From positions 124,001-188,000 of the forward strand of contig JADFIG010000001.1 in assembly GCA_022566735.1 (NCBI GenBank): DNA of 64,000 nucleotides, given 5' to 3'. Made by a program: the position numbers and the translations under genes. Within the stretch, counting starts at the first letter, position 1. Every line of letters begins with the position of its first letter. The notes below the pieces were generated by a model. That model was given only the letters and a program-made list of their open reading frames with translations, searched no databases and was not told the origin of the DNA. Origin of the DNA: Pseudomonadota bacterium. Lineage in GTDB: Bacteria > Pseudomonadota > Gammaproteobacteria > Burkholderiales > Burkholderiaceae_C. Shown here piece by piece: positions 15,852 through 25,202 of the stretch.

Positions 15852-16943
15852 ATGCCCGCCCTTCGCTTTGTTTTCGCGCTGTTCACTGCAGCCCTGCTGA
15901 CCGCTTGTTCGGAGCGCGCATCGGTGCCCCCTGCCGGGGCCCCCGCATCCGGTGTGAGCCTGACGCAACAGCAGCAGCGCTACCTCCGCATCGAACAGAT
16001 TGGGCCAGGCGGCGCCTCCCTGAGTTTGCCTTGGCCGGCGAGGGTGGCATTCCGACCGCAGGGGTTGGTGGCCATGGGCAGCCCTTTGGGCGGACGTGTG
16101 GCGGCCATCCACGTGCAACCTGGGCAGGCCGTCCAGGCGGGCGCCGTGCTGCTGACCCTGCAGAGCGCTGACGCCGCCTCTGCGCGCGCCAACCTGACCC
16201 TGGCTTCTGTCAAGCTGACCACGGCAGAAGACGCGCTGCGCCGACAAGATGAGTTGCTAAAGAAAGGGGTCGGTATCGAAGCGGAGCGCTTTGCGGCGGA
16301 GATGGCGGTGCGTGAAGCCCGCGCCAGCCTGGAGGGTGCCAGGCGCGCTGCCGGAGCCTCGGCCTCAGGACAAGGCGACCGCTTCGAGTTGCGCGCCCCC
16401 GTGGATGGGATGGTGCTGACGGTTGCAGCCCATGTGGGGGCCATGGCTGGCCCTGACAGCGGAGCCTTGGTCGAAATCGGAGACCCCCGGCAACTGTGGG
16501 TGGTGGCCGATGTGCCAGCCAGTGATGTGGCTGGCGTGCGCGTGGGACAGTCTGCCGAGGTGCGGCAGGCTGGTGCGGCGCAGGGCTGGCAGGCGCAAGT
16601 GGAGGGTGTTGGGTCAGTGGTGGACGACCAACGGCGCATGCCCGTTTACCTGGCCTTGAAGGCCCCGCAGGCTTTGCCCAAACCGGGTGCCTTGCTGGAG
16701 GCTCAGGTGCATTTGCCTGCCAGCACGCAACTCAGCCTGCCCGTCACGGCCGTCCTGATCAAGGGGGGACGACAGCATGTGGTGTATGTGCAGTCAGGCC
16801 ATGGGCGCTATGAGGCCCGTCCGGTCGCCGTGGGGACATCGAAAGGGGGGCGGGTGCTCATCCTGGACGGTTTGCGTGAGGGAGACAGGGTCGTGACCGA
16901 GGGCGCACTGCTCCTGGATGCTGAAGCCGAGCAACTGCTCTGA
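15852..16943 (+). CDS. RND periplasmic adaptor lipoprotein (pump 2)
   Basis: A 363-residue membrane-fusion protein with a lipoprotein signal (LFTAALLTACS, lipid cysteine at about residue 19). The lipoyl half-motifs are GGRVAAIHVQPGQAVQAG and FELRAPVDGMVLTVAAHVG, separated by a short coiled hairpin (about 105-165), then beta-barrel and membrane-proximal domains ending GLREGDRVVTEGALLLD. It is shorter than czcB of pump 1 and not closely alike. It starts 112 bases after czcA of pump 1 and precedes its own RND gene by 7 bases, so it opens a second operon B-A-C-R-S. Confidence 0.87.
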   Translation: MPALRFVFALFTAALLTACSERASVPPAGAPASGVSLTQQQQRYLRIEQIGPGGASLSLPWPARVAFRPQGLVAMGSPLGGRVAAIHVQPGQAVQAGAVLLTLQSADAASARANLTLASVKLTTAEDALRRQDELLKKGVGIEAERFAAEMAVREARASLEGARRAAGASASGQGDRFELRAPVDGMVLTVAAHVGAMAGPDSGALVEIGDPRQLWVVADVPASDVAGVRVGQSAEVRQAGAAQGWQAQVEGVGSVVDDQRRMPVYLALKAPQALPKPGALLEAQVHLPASTQLSLPVTAVLIKGGRQHVVYVQSGHGRYEARPVAVGTSKGGRVLILDGLREGDRVVTEGALLLDAEAEQLL

Positions 16944-16950
16944 GGTCGCG

Positions 16951-19900
16951 ATGCTGAACCACCTGATCGAAGCCTGTGTGCACCGGCGCGTGGCGGCCCT
17001 GGTGCTGACCTGCATCATTGCCGCATTCGGACTGCGCGCCTACCTGGACACGCCGATCGAAGCGTTCCCGGATGTCACCAATGCCCAGGTGCAAGTCATC
17101 ACGCAGATGCCTGGATATGCGGCAGAAGAGGTCGAGCGCCAGATCACCGTTCCACTGGAGCGGGTGCTCAACGGCACCCCCGGCATGACCCTGTTGCGCA
17201 GTGAAAGCCTGTTCGGCCTGTCCATCGTCACGCTGATTTTCGACGACAGTGCCGACCCGTTTGCCAGCCGCATGGTGGTGGGGCAGCGTCTGACGCAGGC
17301 AGAGTTGCCCCCGGGGGTGACACCTTCGCTGGCGCCAGAGGCAACGCCATTGGGCAAGATCTACCGCTTCCGCCTGGTCAGCGATCGCCACGACCTGTAC
17401 CAGTTGCGCTCGGAGATGCAGTGGAACGTCACACGCGTGTTGCGCCAAGTGCAAGGTGTGGCCGACGTCGTGCCGTTCGGCGGCTACCTCAAGGAGGTCC
17501 ATGTCGAGGCACAGCCTGCTTCGCTGTACGCAGCAGGTCTCACGCTGAAAAACCTGGAAGAGGCCATTGGCAAGGCGAATCTGAACGTCGGTGGGGGCTT
17601 CCTTCGCCATGGTGATCAGGAGCTGACCGTCAGAGGCGTGGGTTTCATCCAGTCGGTGGAGGACATCAAGAAGATCCCGCTCAAGGCGAAAGATGGCTCG
17701 GCGCTGACCATCGGCGATGTGGCCATGGTCAAACTGGCCGCCACCCCTCGCCGGGGGGCGGTCGGCGCCAATGCACAAAAGGAAGTTGTCGAGGGGCTCG
17801 TGTTGATGCGTCGCGGAGAGAACCCGTCGATGGTGCTGGAGGGGGTGCACCGGCAGGTCGAGGCGCTCAACAGCACCATCCTGCCCAAAGGCATGCACAT
17901 CGAGGCGGCCCACGACCGCAGTGTGCTGGTGGCACACACCCTGTCGACTGTGCACGACAACTTGCTGCATGGCTTCTTGCTGGTGGTCGGCCTGGTGTGG
18001 CTTTTCCTGCGCAGTGTTGTGGGTTCCGCCGTGGTCGCCGTGGTGATCCCCCTGTCTTTGCTCGTCGCCTTCCTCGGCCTGCATGCACTGGGTTTGCCCG
18101 CCAACTTGATTTCCATGGGGGCCGTTGATTTCGGCATCCTGGTCGATGGCGCCGTCGTGCTGGTCGAGAACGTGATCCATGCCATCCGCCATGAACGTCC
18201 ATCCGACAGGAAGGCCCTGCTGCGCCTGATCATCCATTCCGCCATCCAGGTGGGACGCCCCACCTTCTATGCGATGCTGATCATCATTGCTGCGCTGCTG
18301 CCCGTGTTCACCTTGCAGTCGGTGGAAGGGCGCATCTTCCGGCCGCTGGCGCTGACCTATGCCTTTGCCTTGTGCGGTGCGCTCGTGTTCTCGCTCACGG
18401 TGGTGCCGGCCTTGTGCGCCTTGATGTTCAAGCCCGAACATGCCGATCTCCAAGAGCCCGCATGGGTTGAACGTTTGCGCAACACGTACCACCGCATGCT
18501 GTCTGGCGTGCTGGCCCGAAGGGGCGTGGTGCTCGGGATGGCTGCGCTGCTGCTGGGCGTGTGTGCGCTGGCTTCGTCGCGGCTGGGCACGGAGTTCCTG
18601 CCCGAACTCGACGAGGGCGACATCGCCGTGTTTGTGGAACTGCCCGCCAGCGTGGCGCTGGAGCGCAGCCAGGACATCTTGCAGGATGTGCACAAGCGCC
18701 TAGGCGCATTCCCCGAGACCCTGGATGTGCACACCGAGCACGGACGCCCCGAAGACGGCACAGACAACGAAGGCGTCAACATGCTCAAGACCTTCGTGCG
18801 CTTGAAGCCCCACGAGGCGTGGCCCCACCCTCGCAGCAAGGCCGAACTCATCCAGGCCATGCGTGCATCGCTGGCGGAAATTCCGGGGGTTCGTTTCAAT
18901 TTCTCGCAGCCCATCAAGGACAGCGTCGAAGAGGCGGTCAGCGGGGTTCGAGGCAAGGTCGTGCTCAAGGTCTTTGGTCCTGATCTGAATGCCATGCGTG
19001 ACACGCTGAGAAAAGCCAAGCTTGAACTCTCGCAGGTTCCGGGAATCACGGAGCTGGACCTGTACCGTGATGTGTCCAGCCCACAGCTGCGCATCCTGCT
19101 GGATCGCCCGGCGCTGGCCCGCGCCAACATCGCGGTCGAAGATGCCGCGCGGACTGTCGAAGTCGCGCTGGCCGGTCGCGTCGTCACCGAGTATTGGGAG
19201 GGGGAGCGACCTGTTCCGGTCAGACTCCTGCTGCCCAGGCCCGCGCGCGACGACCTGGCGAAAGTCGGGGACATCGCGGTGATGGCGCCTGACGGCAGCC
19301 GCATTCCACTGAACCAGTTGGCACGCATCGAGATGGGCTCCGGGGTGGCATCCATCGTGCGCGAAGGCAACATCAGGTTTCTGGCGCTCAAGTTCAACAT
19401 CTCCGGCCGCGACATGGGTTCGGTGGTCAAGGATGCCAGGGCCATGGTCGAGGCCCGGATCAAGCCACCGGAGGGCCATTACTTCGTCTGGGGCGGCGAG
19501 TTCGAGAACCAGGAGCGCGCCAGCCAGCGACTGAAGCTGGTGGTGCCTGTTGCGGTCTTGCTGGTGCTCGTTCTGTTGTATGCGGCCATGAACAGTGGGC
19601 GCAGTGCGCTGGCCATCCTGGCCACCGTTCCCTTCGCCCTCACCGGTGGGGTGTTCGCCTTGCTGTTGTCGGGCATCCCTTTGTCGGTCAGTGCTGCGAT
19701 TGGCTTCATCGCCCTGCTGGGCCAAGTGTCGCTGATGGGGGTGCTGGTGCTGTCCGCCACCGAGGAGCGCCGCCGCCAGGGCATGGCCTTGCTGCCAGCG
19801 CTGCTGGAAGGATGCGCCGACAGGCTGCGCCCAGTGCTGATGGCTTCCCTGCTGGCATTGATGGGTCTGCTGCCCATGGCCCTGTCTGCCGGCGTGGGCA

Positions 19901-20040
19901 GCGAGACCCAGCGCCCCTTCGCATTGGTCGTGGTGGGCGGCATGTTGAGCACCCTGCTGGTGGCTTTGTTCGTGCTGCCGGCGCTGTATACCTTCATCTC
20001 CCCCGAACGCCTGCAGACCCCGGAAGAGGCTGACGAATGA
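16951..20040 (+). CDS. HME-RND heavy-metal efflux pump (pump 2)
   Basis: A 1029-residue CzcA/CusA-family antiporter. The N-terminus reads LIEACVHRRVAALVLTC and then DTPIEAFPDVTNAQVQVITQ, the standard CzcA start; the relay residues are D393, D399 and E406 in VDFGILVDGAVVLVEN. The second large loop contains the ERFxPELDEGD-like LGTEFLPELDEGDIAVF. ATG 16951 is chosen because the frame upstream runs inside the adaptor gene and GAGG precedes it. It overlaps the outer-membrane gene by ATGA. Its sequence differs widely from pump 1, so this is a distinct paralogue rather than a recent duplicate; the substrate is a metal cation not decided by sequence alone. Confidence 0.91.
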   Translation: MLNHLIEACVHRRVAALVLTCIIAAFGLRAYLDTPIEAFPDVTNAQVQVITQMPGYAAEEVERQITVPLERVLNGTPGMTLLRSESLFGLSIVTLIFDDSADPFASRMVVGQRLTQAELPPGVTPSLAPEATPLGKIYRFRLVSDRHDLYQLRSEMQWNVTRVLRQVQGVADVVPFGGYLKEVHVEAQPASLYAAGLTLKNLEEAIGKANLNVGGGFLRHGDQELTVRGVGFIQSVEDIKKIPLKAKDGSALTIGDVAMVKLAATPRRGAVGANAQKEVVEGLVLMRRGENPSMVLEGVHRQVEALNSTILPKGMHIEAAHDRSVLVAHTLSTVHDNLLHGFLLVVGLVWLFLRSVVGSAVVAVVIPLSLLVAFLGLHALGLPANLISMGAVDFGILVDGAVVLVENVIHAIRHERPSDRKALLRLIIHSAIQVGRPTFYAMLIIIAALLPVFTLQSVEGRIFRPLALTYAFALCGALVFSLTVVPALCALMFKPEHADLQEPAWVERLRNTYHRMLSGVLARRGVVLGMAALLLGVCALASSRLGTEFLPELDEGDIAVFVELPASVALERSQDILQDVHKRLGAFPETLDVHTEHGRPEDGTDNEGVNMLKTFVRLKPHEAWPHPRSKAELIQAMRASLAEIPGVRFNFSQPIKDSVEEAVSGVRGKVVLKVFGPDLNAMRDTLRKAKLELSQVPGITELDLYRDVSSPQLRILLDRPALARANIAVEDAARTVEVALAGRVVTEYWEGERPVPVRLLLPRPARDDLAKVGDIAVMAPDGSRIPLNQLARIEMGSGVASIVREGNIRFLALKFNISGRDMGSVVKDARAMVEARIKPPEGHYFVWGGEFENQERASQRLKLVVPVAVLLVLVLLYAAMNSGRSALAILATVPFALTGGVFALLLSGIPLSVSAAIGFIALLGQVSLMGVLVLSATEERRRQGMALLPALLEGCADRLRPVLMASLLALMGLLPMALSAGVGSETQRPFALVVVGGMLSTLLVALFVLPALYTFISPERLQTPEEADE

Positions 20041-21332
20041 AGAAAACGGTCATTGCCCTGCTTGCCAGCTTGACGGTGGGCGCCAGCGTTTGGGCTCAGA
20101 CACCGCCACAAGACATCGACCTGCCGACCCTGTTGGATTGGGTTCACGACCTCAGCCCGAGGCTGGCCATCGAGCGTCAGTCCGTCGAGGCGGCGCAAGC
20201 CGAGCGCCTCAGCGCTGGCGCCTGGCCCAACCCCTCCTTGGGCTACACACAGTCACGGCAACCGGGCACACTCACCAATTTTTCCAGTGCACGGGCCCGC
20301 GAATGGACGCTCGAATTCCCGCTCCTGGTGGGTGGGCAGCGGGGGGCTCGGCTGGAGGCCGCACAACGGGCGATCGATGCAGCCAGGGCGCGCGTGAGCC
20401 TGAGCGAGCAGGATCTGGCTGCCGATGCAGCGCTGGCACATGTGCACTTGCTGGTGGCTCAGGAGCGGCTGGCTTTGCAGGAGGAGGGGCTGTCCCGGCT
20501 ACAGGCCCTGCGTGAAATCGTGTCGTCAAGGCTGGCATCCGGGCTGGCGAGCCGGTATGAATTGCTGCGCTTCGATGTCGAGGTGGCTTCAGGACGCCAG
20601 AATGTGGCGGATGCGCACGCTGAGTTGCTGCAAGCGCAGTCCGACCTGGCTTCGACCCTGGCCTTGCACGACTGGCATCCTCGTGCGCTCGGATCGCTGC
20701 GTGCTCTGGCAGAGCCTGCCGAGGAGGCGCAGGAGTCTGTGGCCGCAGACCATGTGTCGAATCTGGCCGTGCAACTGGCCAGGCAGGATGAGGCGCTGGC
20801 GGGTGCTGGCGTTGAGCTTGCCCGACGCGAGCGATGGCCGGCTGTTTCCCTGAACGTGGCGCGTTTCTGGACGGAGCGCCCTTATGGTGCCACCCAGTCC
20901 GTTGGCGCTACCGTGGAGTTGCCGCTTTTCGATTCGCGCGAGGGTGCCCTTGGTAAAGCCCTTGCCGAGGCGCGTTCCGCCACGCTCAAGCGTGAACTGA
21001 TCGAGGTTGAGAACAAACGCATGCGCCAGCAGCACGCGCAAACACTGCTGCTGCGCCACCGGTCCCTGTTGCGTTTCGAAGAAGACACGGCGCAGAAACT
21101 TGGCACACTGCACCAGATGGCGGAAGATGCATACCGGCTTGGCAAAGGCTCGGTTCTGGAGTTGCTCGATGCGTCCCGCAGCAACCTGCAAATTCGCCTG
21201 GAGAGGGTGGACATGATCCAGTCTGTGATTGAGGCTCGAATCCGTCTGCTGGTCACGCGCAGCCAGTTGGTGGGGGCATGGGGGCATGGGGCGGAAAGAG
21301 GATCGACGCAAGGTGCATATCCTGCTCATTGA
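20037..21332 (+). CDS. TolC/CzcC-family outer-membrane protein (pump 2)
   Basis: A 431-residue outer-membrane efflux duct. Signal peptide MKKTVIALLASLTVGASVWA; then two OEP coiled-coil domains (about 40-210 and 235-415), with the family's late motif YRLGKGSVLELLDASR. It follows the pump 2 RND gene with an ATGA overlap and completes the B-A-C set. The 3' end overlaps the start of the response regulator by some 20-45 bases depending on which start that gene uses. Confidence 0.86.
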   Translation: MKKTVIALLASLTVGASVWAQTPPQDIDLPTLLDWVHDLSPRLAIERQSVEAAQAERLSAGAWPNPSLGYTQSRQPGTLTNFSSARAREWTLEFPLLVGGQRGARLEAAQRAIDAARARVSLSEQDLAADAALAHVHLLVAQERLALQEEGLSRLQALREIVSSRLASGLASRYELLRFDVEVASGRQNVADAHAELLQAQSDLASTLALHDWHPRALGSLRALAEPAEEAQESVAADHVSNLAVQLARQDEALAGAGVELARRERWPAVSLNVARFWTERPYGATQSVGATVELPLFDSREGALGKALAEARSATLKRELIEVENKRMRQQHAQTLLLRHRSLLRFEEDTAQKLGTLHQMAEDAYRLGKGSVLELLDASRSNLQIRLERVDMIQSVIEARIRLLVTRSQLVGAWGHGAERGSTQGAYPAH

Positions 21333-21996
21333 GGATGACGTTCACATCAGCAGAGAACTGCAGTTGCGCTGGCGCGCCAGGACATGGTGCGTGAACGCGT
21401 GCGGCACGCTGGAAGATGCAGATCAGGCTCTGCGGGGACGGGCCTTTGACCTCGTCGTGCTGGACCTCCAGTTGCCGGATGGCGATGGGCTGGTCTGGTT
21501 GCGGCAGGCTCGTGCTGGCGGCTTGTCGACGGCCGTCCTGGTGCTCACCGCCCGGGATCGGGTTGCAGATCGCGTCAATGGTTTGCAAAGCGGCGCGGAC
21601 GACTACCTCATCAAGCCATTTGCGCCCGAAGAACTGGACGCCCGCGTCGAGGCTTTGCTGCGCCGCTTGGCCTCATCTGCAGAGCCATCGGCCCGCTTCG
21701 GTGCGCTGGTGTGGCAGAGGGAGGAGTCTTTGGCTTTGCTCGATGGTGTCCGGCTGAATTTGCATCCTCGCGAGTTCGAAGTGCTTGGGTTGCTGGTGCG
21801 TCGCGCGCCCAGGTTGGTGTCCAAGCGCGTCATCGTTGAAGCCTTGGCCGAACGCAATCTGGATGTGGGCGATGGCGCGGCTGAAGTGTATGTGTCCCGA
21901 CTGCGTCGCAAGCTCCAGGGATCAACCGTGCAGATCGAAACCGTCCGTGGCTTTGGCTACCGCTTGCAAGCCTGCGAGCTGGGCAGTGCGTTGTGA
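21313..21996 (+). CDS. OmpR-family response regulator (metal two-component system)
   Basis: About 227 residues. A receiver domain opens VHILLIEDD with acidic pocket D8/D9, phospho-acceptor D51 in VVLDLQLPDGDG and K101 in DDYLIKPFAP; a winged-helix DNA-binding domain follows (about 125-220, with RLNLHPREFEVLGLL, VYVSRLRRKL and TVRGFGYRL). GTG 21313 is preferred since AGAGGA lies 10 bases upstream and the receiver starts at once; ATG 21286 would add nine residues. It sits at the end of the B-A-C operon with the kinase overlapping, so it very likely controls pump 2 in response to periplasmic metal, like CzcR or CusR. Confidence 0.88.
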   Translation: MHILLIEDDVHISRELQLRWRARTWCVNACGTLEDADQALRGRAFDLVVLDLQLPDGDGLVWLRQARAGGLSTAVLVLTARDRVADRVNGLQSGADDYLIKPFAPEELDARVEALLRRLASSAEPSARFGALVWQREESLALLDGVRLNLHPREFEVLGLLVRRAPRLVSKRVIVEALAERNLDVGDGAAEVYVSRLRRKLQGSTVQIETVRGFGYRLQACELGSAL

Positions 21997-23384
21997 ACGA
22001 CACCTCCAGCCGATGGTTGCAGCGAGACCTGTGGCGCAGGTTGGTTTTCCCTGGGTTGGGCTTGGTGCTGATCGGCGCGGTGCTCAGCTACCACGGTGCC
22101 CACTACCTGATCGACAGGGTGTTCGACCGTTGGCTGTTGGACTCTGCACACTCGCTTGCGCAGCAAGTCCGACTGGTGGATGGCCGACTTCAGGTTCGGC
22201 TGGAGCAGCAAGCCATGGACATGCTGACCTACGACGCATCGGATCGGATCTATTTCTCCGTGGTTCACGCAGGCATGACCGTGATCGGGAGTGAGGGGCT
22301 GCCTGTACAAGGAAGCCATGTTCAGGCATATGAGCCGGGCGAGTCAGCCATGTATGGCGTCTATCGTGGCGATGCCGTGCGTGTGGCCTGGGTCACTGCA
22401 GGCACCAGCGGCGAGTTGGCAACGGTTCGTGTGGGAGTTGCAGAAACGCTTCTGAAGCGCAAGAAGGCAGTGCAGGATCTGATCCTGCTGTTCTCGCCCT
22501 TGAGTCTGCTGCTGCTGGCGGCGATCTTCCTGGCTGTGCGCGGCGTGCGACGCACAGTGACGCCACTGGCGTTGATGGCCAAGCGATGGAACGCACAGGC
22601 CAACACATCGCTGCAGGAGATCTCGACGGAGGATGTCCCGAGAGAGTTGCTGCCCTTTGCCCACGCGCTCAACGGCATGCTGGCCCGGGTGCGGGCCATC
22701 CTGGATCGGGAGCAGCGCCTGTCGGCCACGGCGGCACATCAGCTGCGAACTCCGCTGACGGCCTTGCAGTTGGGTTTGGCCCGTGCGCAAGAAACCGGAG
22801 ATCTCGAATCCATGCGCAGCGTGCTCAAAGACATGAGCAACATCACCCAGCGAACAGCCCGTTTGGTGCAACAGTTGCTGCTGCTGGGCCGCCTGGATCC
22901 TGAAATCGCACTCAGCACATCGTTCGCTGACGTTGATCTGGTCCAGCTCGCACAAGAGGTCGGGGAGCTTTACCAGGAGGTCGCTGCAGAGAAAAACGTC
23001 CGCTTGGAACTCATTGCAGAAGCGCACGGTGGCGCTGATCAGGTGTTCGTCAGGGCGCAGGCGGACCTGTTGGCCGAAGCACTGGGCAATCTCGTGGACA
23101 ACGCTGTTCGCTACGCGCCCGTGGGCGGCCATGTGCTGATCACGGTGACCGGTGAGCCGCCCGCCATTGCCGTTCAGGACGATGGCGCGGGCGTGCCGCC
23201 TGAGGATCGGGGGCGCATCTTCGAGCGTTTCACGCGTGGGTCGCAGTCCCAAGGGGTCGGCTCTGGCCTGGGGCTGACCATCGTCAGAGAAATTGTGGAA
23301 CTGCACCGTGCGGAAGTTTGCCTGGCTTCTGCTGTTGGCGATGGCGCGCTGTTCAAGATCACTTTTCCCGCGCCAGCACGCTAG
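21993..23384 (+). CDS. Sensor histidine kinase (metal two-component system)
   Basis: A 463-residue inner-membrane kinase. Two membrane helices (about 15-38 and 160-185) flank a periplasmic sensor of about 120 residues. Then HAMP-like linker, H-box AATAAHQLRTPLTALQLGL-type with phospho-acceptor H249, N-box LVDNAVRYAPVGG, and G boxes DDGAGVPPEDRGRIFERF and GSGLGLTIVREI. Starts at GTG 21993, overlapping the regulator stop (GTGA). The sensor region is like the small PAS-type domains of TctE/CzcS kinases. It should phosphorylate the regulator at 21313. Last gene of the metal block. Confidence 0.9.
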   Translation: MNDTSSRWLQRDLWRRLVFPGLGLVLIGAVLSYHGAHYLIDRVFDRWLLDSAHSLAQQVRLVDGRLQVRLEQQAMDMLTYDASDRIYFSVVHAGMTVIGSEGLPVQGSHVQAYEPGESAMYGVYRGDAVRVAWVTAGTSGELATVRVGVAETLLKRKKAVQDLILLFSPLSLLLLAAIFLAVRGVRRTVTPLALMAKRWNAQANTSLQEISTEDVPRELLPFAHALNGMLARVRAILDREQRLSATAAHQLRTPLTALQLGLARAQETGDLESMRSVLKDMSNITQRTARLVQQLLLLGRLDPEIALSTSFADVDLVQLAQEVGELYQEVAAEKNVRLELIAEAHGGADQVFVRAQADLLAEALGNLVDNAVRYAPVGGHVLITVTGEPPAIAVQDDGAGVPPEDRGRIFERFTRGSQSQGVGSGLGLTIVREIVELHRAEVCLASAVGDGALFKITFPAPAR

Positions 23385-23730
23385 AGGCGTGTACCTGACT
23401 CGCTGTGACTCACTGCCTGGCGGCCATTTCCTGACACGCTCTGCGTGAGCAAACCAGGGTTGGGAGGCGGGGCGGCGTAGCCTTTGAAAGGCTCGATCCA
23501 ACAGGCCGCGTGGATGGAGTGAGAACCAAGATGCTCATCCATTTGGTCTGCAGGTTCCTACAACTCAGAAGCCATTGCATTGATTCAGACACATAGGTTA
23601 GTCCGGGTGGTCAATGCTCACCCAGAGAAGAGCTGCATTTGACGCCAGCTCAGTTGCACATATATAACTTGCCAGATTGGCGAACCTTGCTAGGACCAGC
23701 TCAGTGGTGGTCTTAGCTCACCACAACTCG
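23385..23730 (+). other. Non-coding boundary between metal block and plasmid-like block
   Basis: No gene supported. The region marks a change of content. It contains a small stem GTGGTG...CACCAC at about 23704-23724 just before the strong hairpin at 23731. I see no clear intrinsic terminator for the kinase operon. Confidence 0.5.
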
Positions 23731-23766
23731 AAGCCCGGCGCACGACAACGTGCCCCGGGCTTTTTT
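23731..23766 (+). terminator. Terminator-like hairpin in a gene leader
   Basis: AAGCCCGGCGCAC - gacaac - GTGCCCCGGGCTT followed by T6: a long GC-rich stem with a T-tract, the form of an intrinsic terminator. It ends 23 bases before the ATG of the zinc-ribbon gene and just before its ribosome site, so it may act as an attenuator of that gene instead of ending the previous operon. Confidence 0.75.
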
Positions 23767-23789
23767 GCGTCCATCGCAAGGAGATCTCA

Positions 23790-24137
23790 ATGGCTATTTG
23801 TCCTGTTTGCCACTCCAGGAACGTCACCCCTCGCCATACGGGCCGCAAGGCTGGCGGAGCTCTTGGTGGCGTGGCCGGTGCTGCCGGCGGCGCCGCGAGC
23901 AGCCTGACCGGCGCCCAAACAGGGGCAGCGTTCGGCGCGTTTGCTGGCCCCGTCGGCATCGCCCTTGGTGGCCTGGCTGGTGCGCTGCTGGGTGGCCTTG
24001 TCGGCGCAGCGGCGGGCTCCATCGCGGGCGGCCAGATCGGCGATGTCGTGGACGAGAAGGTGCTTGGCAACTGCGAATGCCTGCATTGCGGCCATGTGTT
24101 CTCTGAGTCTTCGGGTGTCCACGGACGTCATGGCTGA
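23790..24137 (+). CDS. Zinc-ribbon protein interrupted by a glycine-zipper membrane segment
   Basis: A 115-residue protein. The N-terminus has CPVC (residues 4-7) and the C-terminus has CECLHCGHVF (about 93-102), which together look like the two halves of one zinc ribbon. Between them are about 70 residues made almost wholly of Gly/Ala small-residue patterns (GGxxG/GxxxG such as GGLAGALLGGLVGAAAGS), a glycine-zipper that could insert in a membrane or oligomerise. Ribosome site AAGGAG 6 bases before ATG. It heads a row of plasmid/ICE-type genes (DUF932, YqaJ, Gp3-like). Function unknown. Confidence 0.7.
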   Translation: MAICPVCHSRNVTPRHTGRKAGGALGGVAGAAGGAASSLTGAQTGAAFGAFAGPVGIALGGLAGALLGGLVGAAAGSIAGGQIGDVVDEKVLGNCECLHCGHVFSESSGVHGRHG

Positions 24138-24187
24138 TCCCATCGTCTCTCACAGACGCGTGTCGTGCGCTTTGAAAGGAAATCGTC

Positions 24188-25147
24188 ATGGCTCATCTTG
24201 TTGAAAAAATGGCCTACGTGGGCGAGGTGCCCTGGCATGGCCTGGGCAACCAGCTCACCCCTCGTCAACCACTGGAAGTCTGGGCAGAGCAAGCCGGGAT
24301 GTCTTTCAGCATCCTGGAGACGCCAGTTCGCTACATGAGCGGTACGTCGGGTGCGCTGGGCTCGATCATGGACTTCCCCGGACAAAAGGTGCTCTACCGC
24401 TCGGACACCAAGGCTCCGTTGTCGGTGGTGTCTGACCGCTACCAGGTCGTGCAACCTCGTGAAGTGCTTGAGTTCTACCGGGATCTGACCGAGGTGTCCG
24501 GCTTCGAGCTGGAGACAGCCGGTGTGCTCAAGGAAGGCCGCAAGGTCTGGGCGCTGGCCAGAACAGGGCAGAGCACCACGCTGAAGGGCTGCGATACCGT
24601 CAATGGCTATCTGTTACTTGCCACGGCTTGTGACGGCACCTTGGCAACGACTGCGCAGTTCACCAGCGTGCGGGTGGTTTGCAACAACACCTTGGGCATC
24701 GCATTGGCCAACGGTGGCAATGCCATCAAGGTGCCTCACAGCACCAGCTTCGACCCTCAGGCTGTGAAGCGCCAACTGGGTCTGTCGGTGTCGTCGTGGG
24801 ATGGGTTCATGTACCGCATGCGGACCTTGTCTGAACGCAAGGTCAAGTCGCACGAGGCCATGAACTACTTCCTGCGCGTCTTCGCCGATCACGATGCTTC
24901 GTCGACCGCTTTGCCGAACGAGCGGGCCATCAAGCTGGCGCAGTCCCTTTACGACGGTCATGGGCTTGGCGCGGAGCTGAGTTCAGCCAAGGGCACGGCC
25001 TGGGGGCTGCTCAGTGCTGTCACCGAGTTTGTGGACCACCGACGCCGGGCGCGCAATCGAGACAACAGACTTGATTCGGCCTGGTTCGGCATGGGAGCAG
25101 CGATCAAGCAAAAGGCACAGGAAGAGGCCATGAAGATGGTCGCCTGA
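24188..25147 (+). CDS. DUF932-family protein
   Basis: A 319-residue protein matching the phage/plasmid-like DUF932 family by the start MAHLVEKMAYVGEVPWHGLG, the SDRYQVVQPREVLEFYRD motif, CDGTLATTAQFTSVRVVCNNTLGIA and the end RRARNRDNRLDSAWFGMGA. Members are common on conjugative plasmids, integrative elements and phages; the biochemical role is not known. No signal peptide or transmembrane segment. AAAGGAAA lies 7 bases before ATG. A small stem CGTCT-ctcac-AGACG (24147-24161) precedes it. It is followed by a YqaJ-type nuclease, a usual partner. Confidence 0.88.
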   Translation: MAHLVEKMAYVGEVPWHGLGNQLTPRQPLEVWAEQAGMSFSILETPVRYMSGTSGALGSIMDFPGQKVLYRSDTKAPLSVVSDRYQVVQPREVLEFYRDLTEVSGFELETAGVLKEGRKVWALARTGQSTTLKGCDTVNGYLLLATACDGTLATTAQFTSVRVVCNNTLGIALANGGNAIKVPHSTSFDPQAVKRQLGLSVSSWDGFMYRMRTLSERKVKSHEAMNYFLRVFADHDASSTALPNERAIKLAQSLYDGHGLGAELSSAKGTAWGLLSAVTEFVDHRRRARNRDNRLDSAWFGMGAAIKQKAQEEAMKMVA

Positions 25148-25202
25148 ACCCCTGTCAGGTCCAGCCCCGCGCCCCAGAACCCATCCCTTTCTTCAAACCA
25201 AT

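Noticed and set aside
16858-18693. 611-codon minus-strand frame opposite the second RND gene
   Set aside because: Same reason: antisense of a conserved gene with DFG...DGAV...EN relay motif.
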